The notes under the pieces are model-generated. The model worked only from the letters and a program-made list of their open reading frames with translations. It did not search any database and was not told the origin of the DNA. Positions 46,884 through 57,908 of a DNA stretch of 64,000 bases are shown piece after piece. Position numbers and translations under genes: made by a program. Origin of the DNA: Cladopsammia gracilis (taxonomy: Eukaryota; Cnidaria; Anthozoa; Scleractinia; Dendrophylliidae). Where the stretch lies: contig JAJGOT010000507.1 in NCBI GenBank assembly GCA_022457155.1, positions 262,001 to 326,000 on the forward strand. The letters run 5' to 3'. The first letter of the stretch is position 1. Each line of letters starts with the position of its first letter.

Positions 46884-47475
46884 TTTTTTGGATGGCTAGC
46901 CAGGCTGGTCTGTTAGTGAACGGGAGCCTAGCAGTCCCCGTCAGCACATCTTGAATGGATGTATGACGTACTACTGAGTCTTCTGTGCGGGAGATGAAGC
47001 TGCACACTTGGCACTTTGGGTCGTTGCAATCGGGGGCGTTCCGACTGGCAAAGTCTGAGGGCAAAATGGCAGACCCGGACACGTGGCGGACGGTTGCTTG
47101 ATAGCGACTGACAGTGGAAAGAAAGGTAGAAACACGTGGGCTGGCAGAGAACTCACCTCTGCATAGTTTCTCAGAAGCCTGAACGCATGGTTGGCTATCT
47201 GAGAGAATACATGCCTTGTGATTAGACTGTACGAGGTATGGACTGAAGTGCTTTGTGGCTGTAGCAATGGCTAAGGCCTCTATCTCACAGGGGAGCCACG
47301 ATAGCTGATGACTTCTCAGTTTAGCGCTAAAAAATCCCGCAAGATGAAAGCTGTCGGAACGTGTTACGTAAAGAGTGGCACCAATTCCAGGATTTTTTGA
47401 GGCGCCATCAGTTACGATCCAGAGCTGGTCATTAGGTCGTGGCAATGTGATTGTGCGGTGTGAGGAGAGCGAGGC
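46876..47475 (-). pseudogene. RNase H region of the LTR-element pol
   Basis: The frame carries [18 protein letters not shown] (first catalytic Asp), [14 protein letters not shown] (catalytic Glu) and [12 protein letters not shown] (Asp), the RNase H pattern, with a further Asp in LPSDFASR. It continues the RT frame but is cut off from it by an in-frame TAA at 47474-47476. It ends at TAA (46876) because of the frameshift before the integrase. Confidence 0.8.
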
Positions 47476-47476
47476 T

Positions 47477-48961
47477 TAAGCAGTAGAGAATGCAGAGCGG
47501 AGGTCATCAGTCCACAGGATTTCCTCTTTTGACAAGCGGCCTGCGACCACATCATCAAGGGGGGCCAGTAGCTTAGAGCAGCCTGGAAGGACTCTGGCTA
47601 ACACTTTGTACGCGCCAATAAACGACTTCATGCGACCCACAGTGTCGGGGGCGGAGCATGAGGCAAGAGTTGCGATTCGGTGAGGGCAAGCACGGAGGCT
47701 ACCAGAGGACCAGATCCATCCTAAGATCATGGTCGATTTAGGGTTGATTACTGTCTTTGATGCAGACAGACGCAGATCACAGTTGGCTAAGGCAGATAAG
47801 ACTCGTTTCCAATTGTGTAGTAAATCAGTAGGGGTGTCACCACCACAGTACAAGTCACCCGCAATTTTCGCAACAATGCCTTCCTGAAGTAGATCTCCTA
47901 GAACCCTGCACATGAGCTCCTCTAAGGCTGTTTCTGATCCGGGCATGCCCATTGCGGAGCGCGCGTAAACACGAACACCACGGAATGGTGTCGCCACACC
48001 ACAATATCTCATAGATTCGCTTGCAAGTGGGATCTGATAGAATGCGCTTGTGAGATCTGTTGCAGTGATATGCTTCCACTGAGCAATGAGGCGCAGAGTA
48101 GAATCCACATTGGGCATGAGGGATGGCTGGGGCTTGCTGTAGCGGCCCACATCTGCGAACGCGGTAACGAGGCGATGGCCACCATTGCTTTTTTTTTACA
48201 AGGAAAGATGGGTTGAGGTACTCGACTGAGATTCCGGCGTCCTCGGGGCGTTTGAACACACCAAGTTCTTCAAGCTCATCAAACTTCTGTTGCAGTTCTA
48301 CGAGCTTGTTGGGGGCATATTGAGGTAGGCGGCCTTTGCGCTGAGGGGGTTCTACGGGGCCCATGTTTACCTCGGCTTGAAAGGGACCAACCGTTCCATT
48401 GTACCCTGGAAAGTTAGGATCGAAGACGCTGTCAAACTCGCGCAGTAGTGAATGGAATTCAGCCGACACTGTAGGAGAAAGTAGGTTGTCTGGGTCGATG
48501 CTGACCTGGGAGGAATGGAATGAAGTGGGAGGTGAGGAGGTCTTTGGCGGGATGGGTTTGACTGAGTTATCATCATCGGTGGAGCTTGAAGGTACAAAGA
48601 CGGGGCTAACTTGACAAAAATGCTGATTGCGTTTGAAAACGAGTGGTTCGCTAGAGTGGTTGGGAATGCGGATCCTGCCTGCGACACTGGACACGATACT
48701 GGGAGGTGGCCAAGGTTGCGATGCCGAGGGCATTTGTACACGAGGGAGGTCACTGCGTGGTTCGAGGGCGTATTTGGCATCCATTGGGGTGTCGGGAGGT
48801 AGGCTTACCTCCAGGAATTCTCCTGGCCATACGGTGGTCGTAGTAGGAGGAGCACGAAGGACGACTGCACGACGGACAGATTGATCATTGGCTTTAGGAG
48901 AGGCTGAACCGTAGGAATAGGTGGTGTTGTCGCCACCTAGCGGGGCGCACAGTGATGTCAT
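47477..48961 (-). pseudogene. Reverse transcriptase region of the LTR-element pol (frameshift and active-site substitution)
   Basis: The part before the break (to about 48196) covers the linker after protease and the RT entry RKGRLPQYAPNKL...PSFLVKKK. A frame change at the A9 run (48187-48196) follows. RT then continues with [24 protein letters not shown] (motif A), [13 protein letters not shown] (motif B) and [10 protein letters not shown] (motif C), the thumb and connection. In motif C the first of the two usual catalytic Asp residues is Gly (GGT, one transition from GAT), which should abolish polymerisation. The frame ends at TAA 47474-47476. Confidence 0.88.
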
Positions 48962-50294
48962 TTAGCTCCATGAAAGGGGTACCGGCAAGTATGTCAACGT
49001 CCAGGTTTTCAACAACCAGGCCTTCAAATTGGAACTGGTGGTTCCCACGAGTAAGGGGCAGGCGGGTTTCCCCAATAACTTTTAAAGGAGAGGATCCGTC
49101 GGCCTGATGGGCGGATTGGGCGCTTTCGTAGACCTCAGCACCAAGTCGTTGAACAGCAGAGGGGCGGATCATATTGCCTGTAGCGCCGCTGTCGATGGTA
49201 AGTCGGACGGGATAGTGGCGGTAGAACATGTCCATGTAAGGGGACTGTCTAACCTGTATCCGGAGGGCAGCAGTTGGAGGGTCAGGATCAAAATTCTCAC
49301 ACACTTCGCTCTCACGAGTACTAATGTGGTTATCGCTTGTGTCGAGCAATGGGTCGTTGTCAAGAATATCAGCCGTTTGCCGGGCCTTGGCAATGTAACG
49401 GCGCTCATCTTCTGGCAGGTTGGGGCATTCACTTAGAAAATGTGTGTGATCAGCACGACCTGACTGCTTGCACAGAGGGCAGGTTTTAGCACGGTAGTTG
49501 GCTCTAATAGGGACCTTGTTGACGGGTCGACTGGAACGAGTAGGTCTGTGGAAGTTAGAAGCTGCAGCACGCATGACCTTAGCGTCATCTGAGGAACGTA
49601 TTTCATCCAGTAAGGACTGTAGAGCCTGGGAAATTTCAGGCTTGATGGAGGCTAGAGTACGAGATCGCAGTTCAGTACCGTACCTTTGCTTAACTAGCCT
49701 TGGTAGCTCTGGATGGATTAACTTAAGCCATGTGAGGACAACAAAGTTCTCTTGTGTTGGAGTCAACTCTTCGTCCTCAGTCAAGTTTTCACCGTGATGA
49801 GAGATGTTGTTGCTATGTAACAGACTATCCTCCACAAATGCCATTAATCTCTGGTAGAGGTCTTCAGGGCGTTCGTTAGGTTCTAATTGGATGTCAACAA
49901 AGTCAATAAAATGAGCTCCTGTGACCTGGAAGCCAAAATGGAGTCGAATGGCGTGCCATATGGATTCTATTGAGGTGGAGTTTTTGACCAACGTACTCCT
50001 AGATATAATCGGGCAGTAATTTGCAATTTGACCAAGCATGAGCTCTAGCATACTGACCTTCTGTTGGGCAGTACGGCGTCTAGTGGTTGGAACGGACTCG
50101 CCATCGTCTTCGAAGCCTCGAAGTGGGTCAGTTTTGGACTTTTTGGCCCATGTTGCGCCATCCACTAGAAACGGTGCGAAGTTGGGATCGAGCGAGAGTG
50201 TATAGACGAGATTTTGCCTCCAATTCTCAAAGGAATTCACGGTTTCGGTTTTGGATAGGCACCACTGTTTCGGCGCTCGTTGGATACTAGCCAT
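48894..50294 (-). CDS. Gag with C-terminal aspartic protease of the LTR element
   Basis: From the ATG at 50294 the frame encodes 466 residues. It is open back to a TGA just upstream, within the LTR. The N-terminal two thirds is a gag-type capsid region without catalytic motifs. A zinc knuckle [19 protein letters not shown] (C-x2-C-x9-H-x4-C) lies at about residue 270, and the protease [12 protein letters not shown] with a later DILAGTPF lies at 370-440. The last 68 bp overlap the start of the pol frame (48961), as expected for frameshift expression. No stop interrupts it, so Gag-PR could still be made. Confidence 0.85.
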   Translation of the reverse strand: MASIQRAPKQWCLSKTETVNSFENWRQNLVYTLSLDPNFAPFLVDGATWAKKSKTDPLRGFEDDGESVPTTRRRTAQQKVSMLELMLGQIANYCPIISRSTLVKNSTSIESIWHAIRLHFGFQVTGAHFIDFVDIQLEPNERPEDLYQRLMAFVEDSLLHSNNISHHGENLTEDEELTPTQENFVVLTWLKLIHPELPRLVKQRYGTELRSRTLASIKPEISQALQSLLDEIRSSDDAKVMRAAASNFHRPTRSSRPVNKVPIRANYRAKTCPLCKQSGRADHTHFLSECPNLPEDERRYIAKARQTADILDNDPLLDTSDNHISTRESEVCENFDPDPPTAALRIQVRQSPYMDMFYRHYPVRLTIDSGATGNMIRPSAVQRLGAEVYESAQSAHQADGSSPLKVIGETRLPLTRGNHQFQFEGLVVENLDVDILAGTPFMELNDITVRPARWRQHHLFLRFSLS

Positions 50295-50386
50295 GGCTTG
50301 TGTTGTCAGCTCGTAGTGATGTCGACTTCTGTTGGCTCGTTTGAGAGAGTTTAAGAACGACTTTGTCCGCTCTTCGGCGAGGAATT

Positions 50387-50404
50387 CGATCGCCGCTGCC
50401 ACCA
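50387..50404 (-). other. Primer-binding site of the LTR element
   Basis: TGGTGGCAGCGGCGATCG on the minus strand starts at the base directly after the 5' LTR. Its complement ends in CCA, as a tRNA 3' end would. The tRNA identity was not determined. Confidence 0.75.
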
Positions 50405-50570
50405 CGCCAGTCAACGAAGCTTTTCAACACAGCACAACAAAAGGCTTTTTAATCAGGAAAGGTAAACTACAACCAAAACAGGACGAGAGCACAAGGAGAG
50501 GCGAAAACGCGCATGAGCCTCGAAAGCGGCCTAACCGCTGACCTATGTAAAGCATACATAAATACTGGCG
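50405..50570 (-). repeat. 5' LTR, 166 bp
   Basis: Direct copy of 45183-45348. The repeat boundaries are exact on both sides, because the neighbouring bases differ at each end. Confidence 0.92.
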
Positions 50571-50573
50571 CTT

Positions 50574-53405
50574 GGTCTTCCAAAGGCCAGGGGCTTTAAA
50601 ATTGCTGCAATTAATATAACTTGTCTTCCAAAACATATTGACCAGCTTAGAACATACATGCTAAATGAGCCGGTTGATATTCTTGCCATCAATGAAACAC
50701 GCCTTGATGGCAGTATTAGTAGCAATGAAATGGGTATACCGGGTTATGCGCTCGAAAGAAATGACCGTAACAGAAATGGGGGTGGTGTGGCATTATACAT
50801 CAGAAATACTATTGATTATGATCGTGATAAAACACTAACACTTAGTGACCCCAAGCTGGAGTGGTTATGTATTAAAGTTAAAAAATCAAGAGCCCAACCA
50901 TTCTTAGTTGCAAAGTGGTATAAACCTCCTTGCTCAACTATAAATTTGATGGATGCCTTTCAATGCCTTCTCGAAAAACTAGTCACAGGGTATTGAGATT
51001 AACATTCTCGGTGACCTAAATTTTGATGTAAGTGCCACTCCGTGTGACCACCATACATCAAGATTGCTTGAAATATGTAATATACTTCAATATCAACAGC
51101 TAATAGAACAGCCGACTCGAGTTACGAAGAACACATCTACTACTATAGATCTTTTTCTAACCAATGATGCTAATAAGTTCTCTCATTATGGGGTCTCAGA
51201 GATTGGTGTTAGCGACCATAATCTAATATATGCTATACGAAAAATACCATCCATCATGGCTAGCCCTAGAATTATCGAATGAAGGCACTATAGAAATTTT
51301 GACCGAAATAAGTTTAGAGAAGATCTTATGTTAATCCCTTGGGAAACTATTGGAAATTATAACGATCCACATCCTGCCTGGCAAACATGGAAAGAAACCT
51401 TTCTTTCTGTCTGTAACCTTCACGCTCCTTTGAAACGTAAAAGGGTGCGAGCCAGGCAAGCGCCTTGGATAACATCTGAATTAAAGAAACTTATGTTTGA
51501 AAGAGACAAGCTTAAAAAGATAGCTAATAGGTTCAATACCGAAAAAAACTGGCTGGATTACAAAAGTATTAGAAATAAAGTTAACTACGAAATTAAATCT
51601 GCCAAAGAAGAATACTATAGAAATTATTTTAGAGAAAATTCAAAGAACATAAATCAAACATGGAAAGGGATTCACAATTTACTGGGTAATAATCTGAGTA
51701 CAACGTCTATTAAAAACATAACATATAACAACACAAATTATACTACCCCAGACGAAATTGGGAATGCTTTAAATTCCCATTTTACTGAAATTGGACCGAA
51801 ACTATCTTCTCAGCTGCCATCCTCCTCAAGGCAGCCATCAGATTATATCTCCCCTATTCAGCACTCCTTCAGTATTGAGGAAACGTCCATTAGTGAGGTT
51901 CTTAACTTGTTAAGAGCTCGGCCTAAAAATAAAACTTGTGGTCTAGATGGCGTTCCTGCAAGGCTGTTAAAGGAGGCCGAAACAATAATAGCTCCATCCC
52001 TTACCAATCTATTCAACCTTTCTATTAGAACTGGAATTTTCCCAAGGGATTGGAAATTGGCAAAAGTGACACCGATATACAAAGATGACAAGAAATGCAT
52101 TCCTGATAACTACAGACCAATTTCTGTTTTGCCAGCTGTCACTAAGCTGATAGAAAGAATTATTTTTAACCAACTTTACAGTTATCTGACAGAACATGGT
52201 TTACTTTCTGACTCTCAATCGGGTTTCAGACCCCTACATTCCACTTTGACCGCTTTATTAGATGTCACTAATGATTGGTTTCTAAATATGGATAAAGGCC
52301 TATTAAATGGTGTCATATTCTTAGACCTTAAAAAGGCTTTCGACACCATGGATCACGAAATTTCGTCGGACAAACTGAAACAATATGGTGTATGTCAAGT
52401 AAGCCTAAATTGGTTTACTTCATACCTTACAGATAGAACACAAAAAACATTTGTCGATGGTGTGCTGTCAGATAGCTGCACAATTAAATGCGGAATACCA
52501 CAGGGTTCTATTCTTGGGCCACTACTATTTATTGTTTACATAAATGATCTTCCATCTTGTAACCTCTTCTCTAAAGTGCAGATGTATGCAGATGATACTA
52601 GTTTAACTGTTGCACATGCTGATGAGTACATTCTGGAGCAACAAATGAATCATGATCTACATGAAATACATACATGGCTAATAGCAAATAAACTTAGCCT
52701 AAATGTGATAAAGACAAAATATATGATTGTAGCTATATAGCTAGTCAATATAGGATAAAACACCTTCAGCACCACTTTAATATTCATGTCGATCACAAAC
52801 CCCTTGTAAGGGATAAGACGTATAAATATCTTGGTGTTGAAATAGATCAATCATTAACTAGGAGAGATCATGTAGACAAAATTGCTAAGAAAACATCTGG
52901 AGGGATTGGCGTTCTGAGACGTGTAAGGCATCTCTTACCTTATCATACATTAATTATGATGTACTACTCCCTTGTACTACCATATTTCGATTATTGTAGT
53001 ATAGTGTGGGGGAGTTGTGGGAAAGGGATGTGTAACAGACTCCAGACCCTCCAAAACAGAGCTGCCAGGGTGATAACCTCCTCTAATTACGATAGACGAT
53101 CAGTTGAGATACTGGATGAACTTGGGTGGGATAATCTTGAAACACGAAGGACAAGACAACTAGCCATAATAATGTATAAATTGAAAAATCGAAATGTACC
53201 TGATCATTTGTCTCAAATTTTTAATGGTACAAACTCTATGTATTCTTACAATCTAAGAAACTCAACATATAATTTATTTGTACCAAGACCGTATACTGAG
53301 GCTGGAAAAAATAGCTTCCACTATAGAGGGGCAGTTCTCTGGAATAGTCTATCAAATACTATTAAAGGGCAGACAAGCCTGAAATCGTTTATATCATATT
53401 TGTAA
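50574..53405 (+). pseudogene. LINE ORF2: endonuclease and reverse transcriptase (three disabling lesions)
   Basis: The apurinic-like endonuclease starts KIAAINITCLPKH and continues LAINETRLDG and SDHNLIYA. The RT is in the long frame 51328-52740: RPISVLPAVTKLIER, GVIFLDLKKAFDTMDHE, CGIPQGSILGPLLF and QMYADDTSL (catalytic YADD). The thumb and C-terminal part follow at 52740-53405 (LPYFDYCSIVWG, NRLQTLQNRAARVI). The lesions are a 1-nt shift near 50992, a TGA at 51280-51282 and an 8-bp tandem insertion (AGCTATAT) near 52731. The catalytic residues are otherwise intact. The 5' end of ORF2 was separated from ORF1 by the LTR element. Confidence 0.92.
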
Positions 53406-53539
53406 TTTAGTATAATTTAGTAATTAGTATAATTTTAATGACCATTTTTGTTGCATGATTTTTGCATGGCTCTCTGGAAGAGCATTTTTATGAATGGGAT
53501 TCCGTAACTAAATAAAGATGATTGATTGCTTGATTGGAC

Positions 53540-53743
53540 GTACACGCAAACGTATACCCCCACCGTGGTACAGCGGGGGGGGGGGGGGTGTTGCAACCAC
53601 CCCCCTGGGTTTTTCCGATGTTGCAATATTTCGGAAATATTTTACATCTATTAGATAGCCCGTGATGTGCTCTACAAGATAAGGTAAATATTATGGGTAA
53701 TGACGCTGCTGGGGTCCGTGACGTCATCCAAAATGGCGTTAGG
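53540..53743. mobile_element. MITE relative of the CCCGGACGTACACG family (truncated)
   Basis: GGACGTACACGCAAACGTATACCCCCACCG...GTGACGTCATCCAAAATGGC matches 57418-57610 closely. Its G(15) tract and C-rich partner TGCAACCACCCCCC replace a shorter pair in the other copy. Its right side is cut by the tail of the minus-strand LINE fragment. Confidence 0.7.
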
Positions 53744-53769
53744 ATAAGATAGGATAGGATAGGATAACT
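53744..53769 (-). repeat. (ATCCT)n tail of the minus-strand LINE fragment
   Basis: GGATAAGATAGGATAGGATAGGATA is a 5-bp tandem run at the 3' end of the LINE on the minus strand, as is common for CR1-like and RTE-like LINEs. Confidence 0.7.
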
Positions 53770-53956
53770 TTGTTTAGACACGGGAAACCTCATCAGTACA
53801 ACTATAAAAAACCTAATTAATACGAAAGTATTATAAAATATGTAATAGCTAGAACTACATTACTAAAATTACCCTAAATAATCAATAACTATACAACAAT
53901 AATGTTAAATGCGAAATTTAAAAACCTGCTTTACATGAGTGCCGTGTGTAAAAATT

Positions 53957-54224
53957 CTAAATTTTCATGACGAGAAAAAAACGCTCGCAGCCAGCCCGGA
54001 ATGCTCTAAGGGAGTCAGCCTGCCGCAACTCGATTGGTAAGTTATTCCAAAGAACTGCTCCAGAGTAACTGAAGCTATTTTTCACATAATTTGTGCGTGG
54101 CTGTGGGATAGCTAGCTTGCCCTCTGCGTCTCTTAAGGAGTAATTGGAGACGCTACTACGGTCAACAAATTTGGAACTAAGGCAATCGGGAGTAAGACCA
54201 TTAAGCGACTTAATATATATAGAT
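53957..54224 (-). pseudogene. LINE RT C-terminus, downstream part of a split fragment
   Basis: The minus strand reads IKSLNGLTPDCLSSKF, then DAEGKLAIPQPRTNYVKNSF, GAVLWNNLPIELRQA and VMKI-stop (53957), the standard end of a CR1/RTE-type RT. The frame continues that of 55489-55759 exactly (...RAVMVY / KSLNGLTPD...). The two parts were one piece before an insertion. Confidence 0.85.
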
Positions 54225-55488
54225 AGCCCAAGCCTAACAGCGTCGCACTTTGAACAAGCTTAATTAAGGTGAAACTTAACCAAGGTGAAACTTAACTAAG
54301 GTGAAAGGTTGGAAGCACAAGAATTAAGATTGACGAACGGGCTATTTTCAATTTTAGCAATTCTCAAAAACAGTATTACGCGACTGTCTGCACAGTACAT
54401 TTTTATAGACCGTACAAAAGTTCACAAAAACTACTTTTCTCTGTCTAGAATAACTAGTACCACTAGTTTCCGAATAAAATACAGTTTTTGTTTGTCAAAA
54501 ATTACCCGAGAAACTGATTTGAAAATCAAAAATTGCAAAAATACACAAACATATTTGCATAAGGCGATACGAGTGAAGATAGAACTGTACTATAAAATCA
54601 AAGTCTTGTTTTGTTTACATAAAATCGCTTTTCAAACTATCTAATGAATGAACAAACACATAAAAATGGACAACACAATCTTATTTCGAAAAAATTTATT
54701 CAAATCTCCATTAGTTTACGTTTAAAAGCAAAACGCGTACCATTTAAGCTTAATTATAGCTCATCGAGTTCAAGCTTTCTTCGATGAAATTCAAGAGATC
54801 GATACAACTGAATTTAAGCACGTTTTAAAATCAATTCTCCAAAACTAACAATAACCAATAAAAAGTCACTCACAGATTGATATCAACATAAATTCTCATC
54901 GAAAACTTAATCTGTTTTACCTTTAAGTCCCTCGCTTGCTTGGTTCTGAAATCCGTAGAAAACAAATATCTCCCGCATTGATAAAAACGTAATACATGAA
55001 GTTCCTCGAAGCAAGATTTCATCCCTGAAAGCTCGTCTTTTTCCACTAAAGCGGCTTCTGAGTATCCCTTAATTAGTATCCTTGTCTTGAGTAGCAAACC
55101 GCGAAATATTAAGGGAAATAACGCCTTTAATTTCAACGGTTTTCTCCGCTTAGTAAATTCACAGCAAAACATCAAAGTGTTTTTCTAGCTGACGTGACAT
55201 TCGGCCGTGTAACCGCGCGAAAAACAAAGCCTCGCTTTGGTTTCAACATAACGTCGTACGCGCATGTTTTGCGACGTCATACGCGCATGTTTTGCGACGT
55301 CATACGCACCCGCGAGCTAGTCCTGCGCGAAGGCAAGCTAGTCCTGCGCGACGGCGGCGGCGGAGGTCGGGCACACGCGCGCCCGCGAAACATTCCGCTA
55401 GCCATGACCATGAAAAATGGCGGGCATGGTTCTATGAGTATGGAGCTGCGCAGCCAGGCCTTCGGCCTGGCGAGTGCTCCGCTATAAA
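54225..55488 (-). mobile_element. 1.26-kb transposon inserted in the LINE fragment (GC-rich-head family, copy 2)
   Basis: It separates two collinear halves of the LINE RT, so its borders are defined to a few bases. One end is TATAGCGGAGC (minus strand, 55488), and the other is ATATATATAGATAGCCC near 54225. The flanks suggest a TA duplication. The order head-body-AATAAA region matches 20847-21650 in inverse. Frames here (for example 54870-55175) are not conserved between copies. Confidence 0.78.
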
Positions 55489-55759
55489 CCATCACAGCCC
55501 TATGGATTTTTCGTTGAGAATCTAGTTTTATCCATCCAAGTTTTTCGATGAGGTTATCAGCGTTTGCATCAAAGTTCGAGTAAGTGAGTATACGCGCAGC
55601 GCGATTTTGAAGTTTTTGAAGTTTACTGGCTAGGGTTTTGCTACAACATCCCCAGACAGAATTACAATAATCGAAGTGGGGCTGCACTAAAGACATAAAG
55701 ATTGATCGGAGAGTCTCGTGTGGAACAAAAGACCTCACTCTCTTCAACGCTCCAATGCG
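55489..55759 (-). pseudogene. LINE RT fragment, upstream part of a split fragment
   Basis: It contains RIGALKRVRSFVPHETLRSI, MSLVQPHFDYCNSVWGCC and KLQKLQNRAARILTYSNFD, the conserved region downstream of the YADD box in CR1-like RTs. It begins at a TTAA (55760-55763), where a small element borders it, and joins 53957-54224 in frame. Confidence 0.85.
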
Positions 55760-55763
55760 TTAA

Positions 55764-56144
55764 GACGGCCGCCATCTTGGATTTTACTAAAAATTAAAAT
55801 TTATCGGAAAAACGTGGAAATTGCAAATATTGTTTGCCAGAGATGCAAAATAGCATACAATTAAACATTTTAATGCGTTTGGTAGCATTTTATGTTTTTT
55901 TCACTGAAAAAAGGTGAAAAATACGCATTTTTATTCAAAAATGGCTTGACCACATGTTACTTATGACGTCATATCTCGTTACCATAGCAAACGGTTGTCG
56001 CTAAACTTTACCGAAATGTGTCTTAAGGATAAATGAACAGCTACTGAAAACGGCATGTGCTAATCGTAAATGGTCTTGAAAATATCGGAGAAAACCTTAA
56101 GGGGGAGGGGGGGTGGCAACCCACCCCCCCTGTACGTCCGAGGG
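55764..56144. mobile_element. TTAA-flanked element (CCCTCGGACGTAC family)
   Basis: It is bounded by TTAA at 55760-55763 and 56145-56148. The right end reads GGGGGTGGCAACCCACCCCCCCTGTACGTCCGAGGG, and the left end begins GACGGCCGCCATCTTGGATTTTAC. Related ends occur at 57415 and in block C. TTAA again suggests piggyBac-like mobilisation, although the two ends do not form an obvious long TIR. Confidence 0.6.
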
Positions 56145-56148
56145 TTAA

Positions 56149-57410
56149 AGCATGCTCCTGGCCATAATCATGAAAGCACGATATTTCATCCGGGACAGTG
56201 CAGTCCCTTTAAGCCTATGATACACGGTTCAGCGCGCATTAGTCGATCAACAGAAGTTGCAACGGCTGTTCGACAAATGTTGAACAGTGCTTTATGCCAT
56301 GTTGAATGTTGACATGTTGAATGGTGTTGGGCGAAAATCAGACAAGTTCTATTCCGTTCAACAAGTTGCAACTAGTTGAACGACCTCAGCAATCATTTTA
56401 GTTTTAAAATGTTGAATGTGTTTTCTACTCATTCAACAAATGTTGAACGATGTTGACCGGGGAGTTAATTATCCGCTTAAGGTTAAACTCGACAAACTCT
56501 TCGGTAAATTCAGAAATGGAGAAGTTACTGATGTGCATGGTATCTGTAGAATCGACACAATAACAACCGTACCGACAGTTTCTTATCAACATTGAGAAGG
56601 GAATACAGATAAAGAGTTATACAGGGCCAAGGCTTCGGGGAGCAAAAAAAAAAACACTTTGAGGTTAGGGATGAATAATTTATTTTGTTTTTGTTCTATC
56701 CGGAGGTAAGTTTGGATTCTAACATTTAACATTTTATTATCCAATATTGGATAATTCGATGCTTTACTTGGTAACGTTTGTTTAGGCACTTCCAGTGCTG
56801 GAGAGTTGTCCAATACACCCAACTAGACTCTAGTCGTGTATGCTTGCGTTCGATCGGAAAAGCGGAAGTCCAGTGGGGAAAATGGAAACTAAGGCTCCTT
56901 TCTGAAGTCAATGGATCCTTTGGTCATGGATAGAGTCCACTGGAGTCACAGATTTTCTATTTGTGAGAGACTTAGTAAAAATTGCATTCTTGTTGTATGG
57001 GAGGTTGTGAAAAAGTGTTCCATTGGAGTCCACTGGATCCATTGGTCACGAATAGACTCCACTGGACAATTTTGTCGCCAGGGAAAAAGTGTAAGGGCGC
57101 TAGGAATGCATCATAATCCCCCAAGGAGATGACGTTATCATGGACAATAACGTTCTCTTGTCATATAATAGAGGCGTTAATATACACCCGTCCTGTGTCT
57201 TGATGACATCATCAGATAAAAGCTAAAATAGATATAAAGTATGTATGATATTATTTCAGTTTAGAACGTGACGTCATATATGTTGTCCTTCTTCCTCTAT
57301 ATTCCGAGTAAATGAGGTTATCTGGCCACAAAGTAAAACTATAGAGATGGTTGAGCTAAAATAGGTATTGTTTCAATTCATATTTGGTTGTAATCTCAAA
57401 ATAAATATAG
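56149..57410. other. Non-coding stretch with GTTGAAC repeats
   Basis: 56225-56460 repeats ATGTTGAA/GTTGAACGA/GTTGCAAC phrases in both orientations, like a degenerate TIR element. CACTGGATCC/AGTGGATCC phrases recur at 56900-57065. GGGACAGTGCAGTCCCTTTAA at 56193 is the inverse of 43216-43236. No exon is supported. Confidence 0.5.
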
Positions 57411-57414
57411 TTAA

Positions 57415-57650
57415 CCCCCGGACGTACACGCAAACTTATACCCCCAACGTGATACAAGGGGGAAGTTGTTGCAACTTCCCCCTTTTGCGATGTTGCAATA
57501 TTTCGGAAATATTTTACACCTAATAGATAGCCTGTGATTTGCTCTACAAGATAAGGTAAATAATATGGGTTGTGTCGCTGCTGGGGTTCCGTGACGTCAT
57601 CCAAAATGGCCGCCAAGATGGCCGCCATCCTGGATTTTACTAAAAATACG
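57415..57650. mobile_element. MITE beginning TTAA CCCCCGGACGTACACG
   Basis: TTAA lies at 57411-57414 and the element starts CCCCCGGACGTACACG. It carries a short hairpin (GGGGGAAGTTG TTGCAACTTCCCCC) and runs to CCAAGATGGCCGCCATCCTGGATTTTACT. It matches 53540-53743, and its last part matches 55764-55800. The right boundary is not defined. Confidence 0.6.
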
Positions 57651-57768
57651 CATCAAAACGAGTGCAAATATGACACGTTATTACGCTCTTCTGACCGCGC
57701 GCTAGGAGAAACAGTTTCAAAAAGTTAGTTTTAGTAGAAGATTACTGTCGTATAATTAGTAAACAATT

Positions 57769-57908
57769 TATTCAGCGAAAAATTGTGTAGTACGGCTGGG
57801 CATTTTTACTCGTCAGTTTTATTTTTTTTTCGCCTAAAGGCTCGAAAAAAAATAAAAAACTGACTGGTAAAAATACTCAGCTGTATTACACAACTTCACG
57901 CTGAATAA
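57769..57908. repeat. Hairpin repeat, ~55-bp arms
   Basis: TTATTCAGCGAAAAATTGTG...ACTCGTCAGTTTTA pairs with AAAAAACTGACTGGTAAAAA...ACTTCACGCTGAATA. The arms are imperfect and the centre is TTTTTTTCGCCTAAAGGCTCGAAAAAAA. It is compatible with a small fold-back element. Confidence 0.85.

Larger units (their letters stand above)
45183..50570 (-). mobile_element. 5388-bp LTR retrotransposon (Gypsy/Metaviridae-type gene order) inserted in the LINE
   Basis: Two 166-bp direct repeats flank gag-protease, RT, RNase H and integrase, all read on the minus strand. A primer-binding-type site (TGGTGGCAGCGGCGATCG) directly follows the 5' LTR, and a purine run lies 6 bp before the 3' LTR. The order PR-RT-RH-IN fits Gypsy and also BEL. 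The RT motifs look closer to Gypsy-like cnidarian elements, but I do not assign a clade. The flanking repeat is only CTT (45180-45182 and 50571-50573). Confidence 0.9.
43570..53537 (+). mobile_element. Non-LTR retrotransposon (CR1/L2-like, esterase ORF1), split by an LTR element
   Basis: ORF1 pieces lie at 43588-45062 and ORF2 pieces at 50574-53405. The 3' end is AATAAAGATGATTGATTGCTTGATTG (53511-53536), a short TGAT-type tail typical of CR1/L2-like LINEs. Removing 45183-50570 makes the flanks continuous (AACTCTT/GGTCTTCC). The 5' boundary and the target duplication were not found. The LINE is in the same orientation as the presumed host gene. Confidence 0.88.

Noticed and set aside
54870..55175. 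101-codon frame on the minus strand
   Set aside because: It lies inside a mobile element and the equivalent stretch of copy 1 (21060-21400) does not keep the frame.
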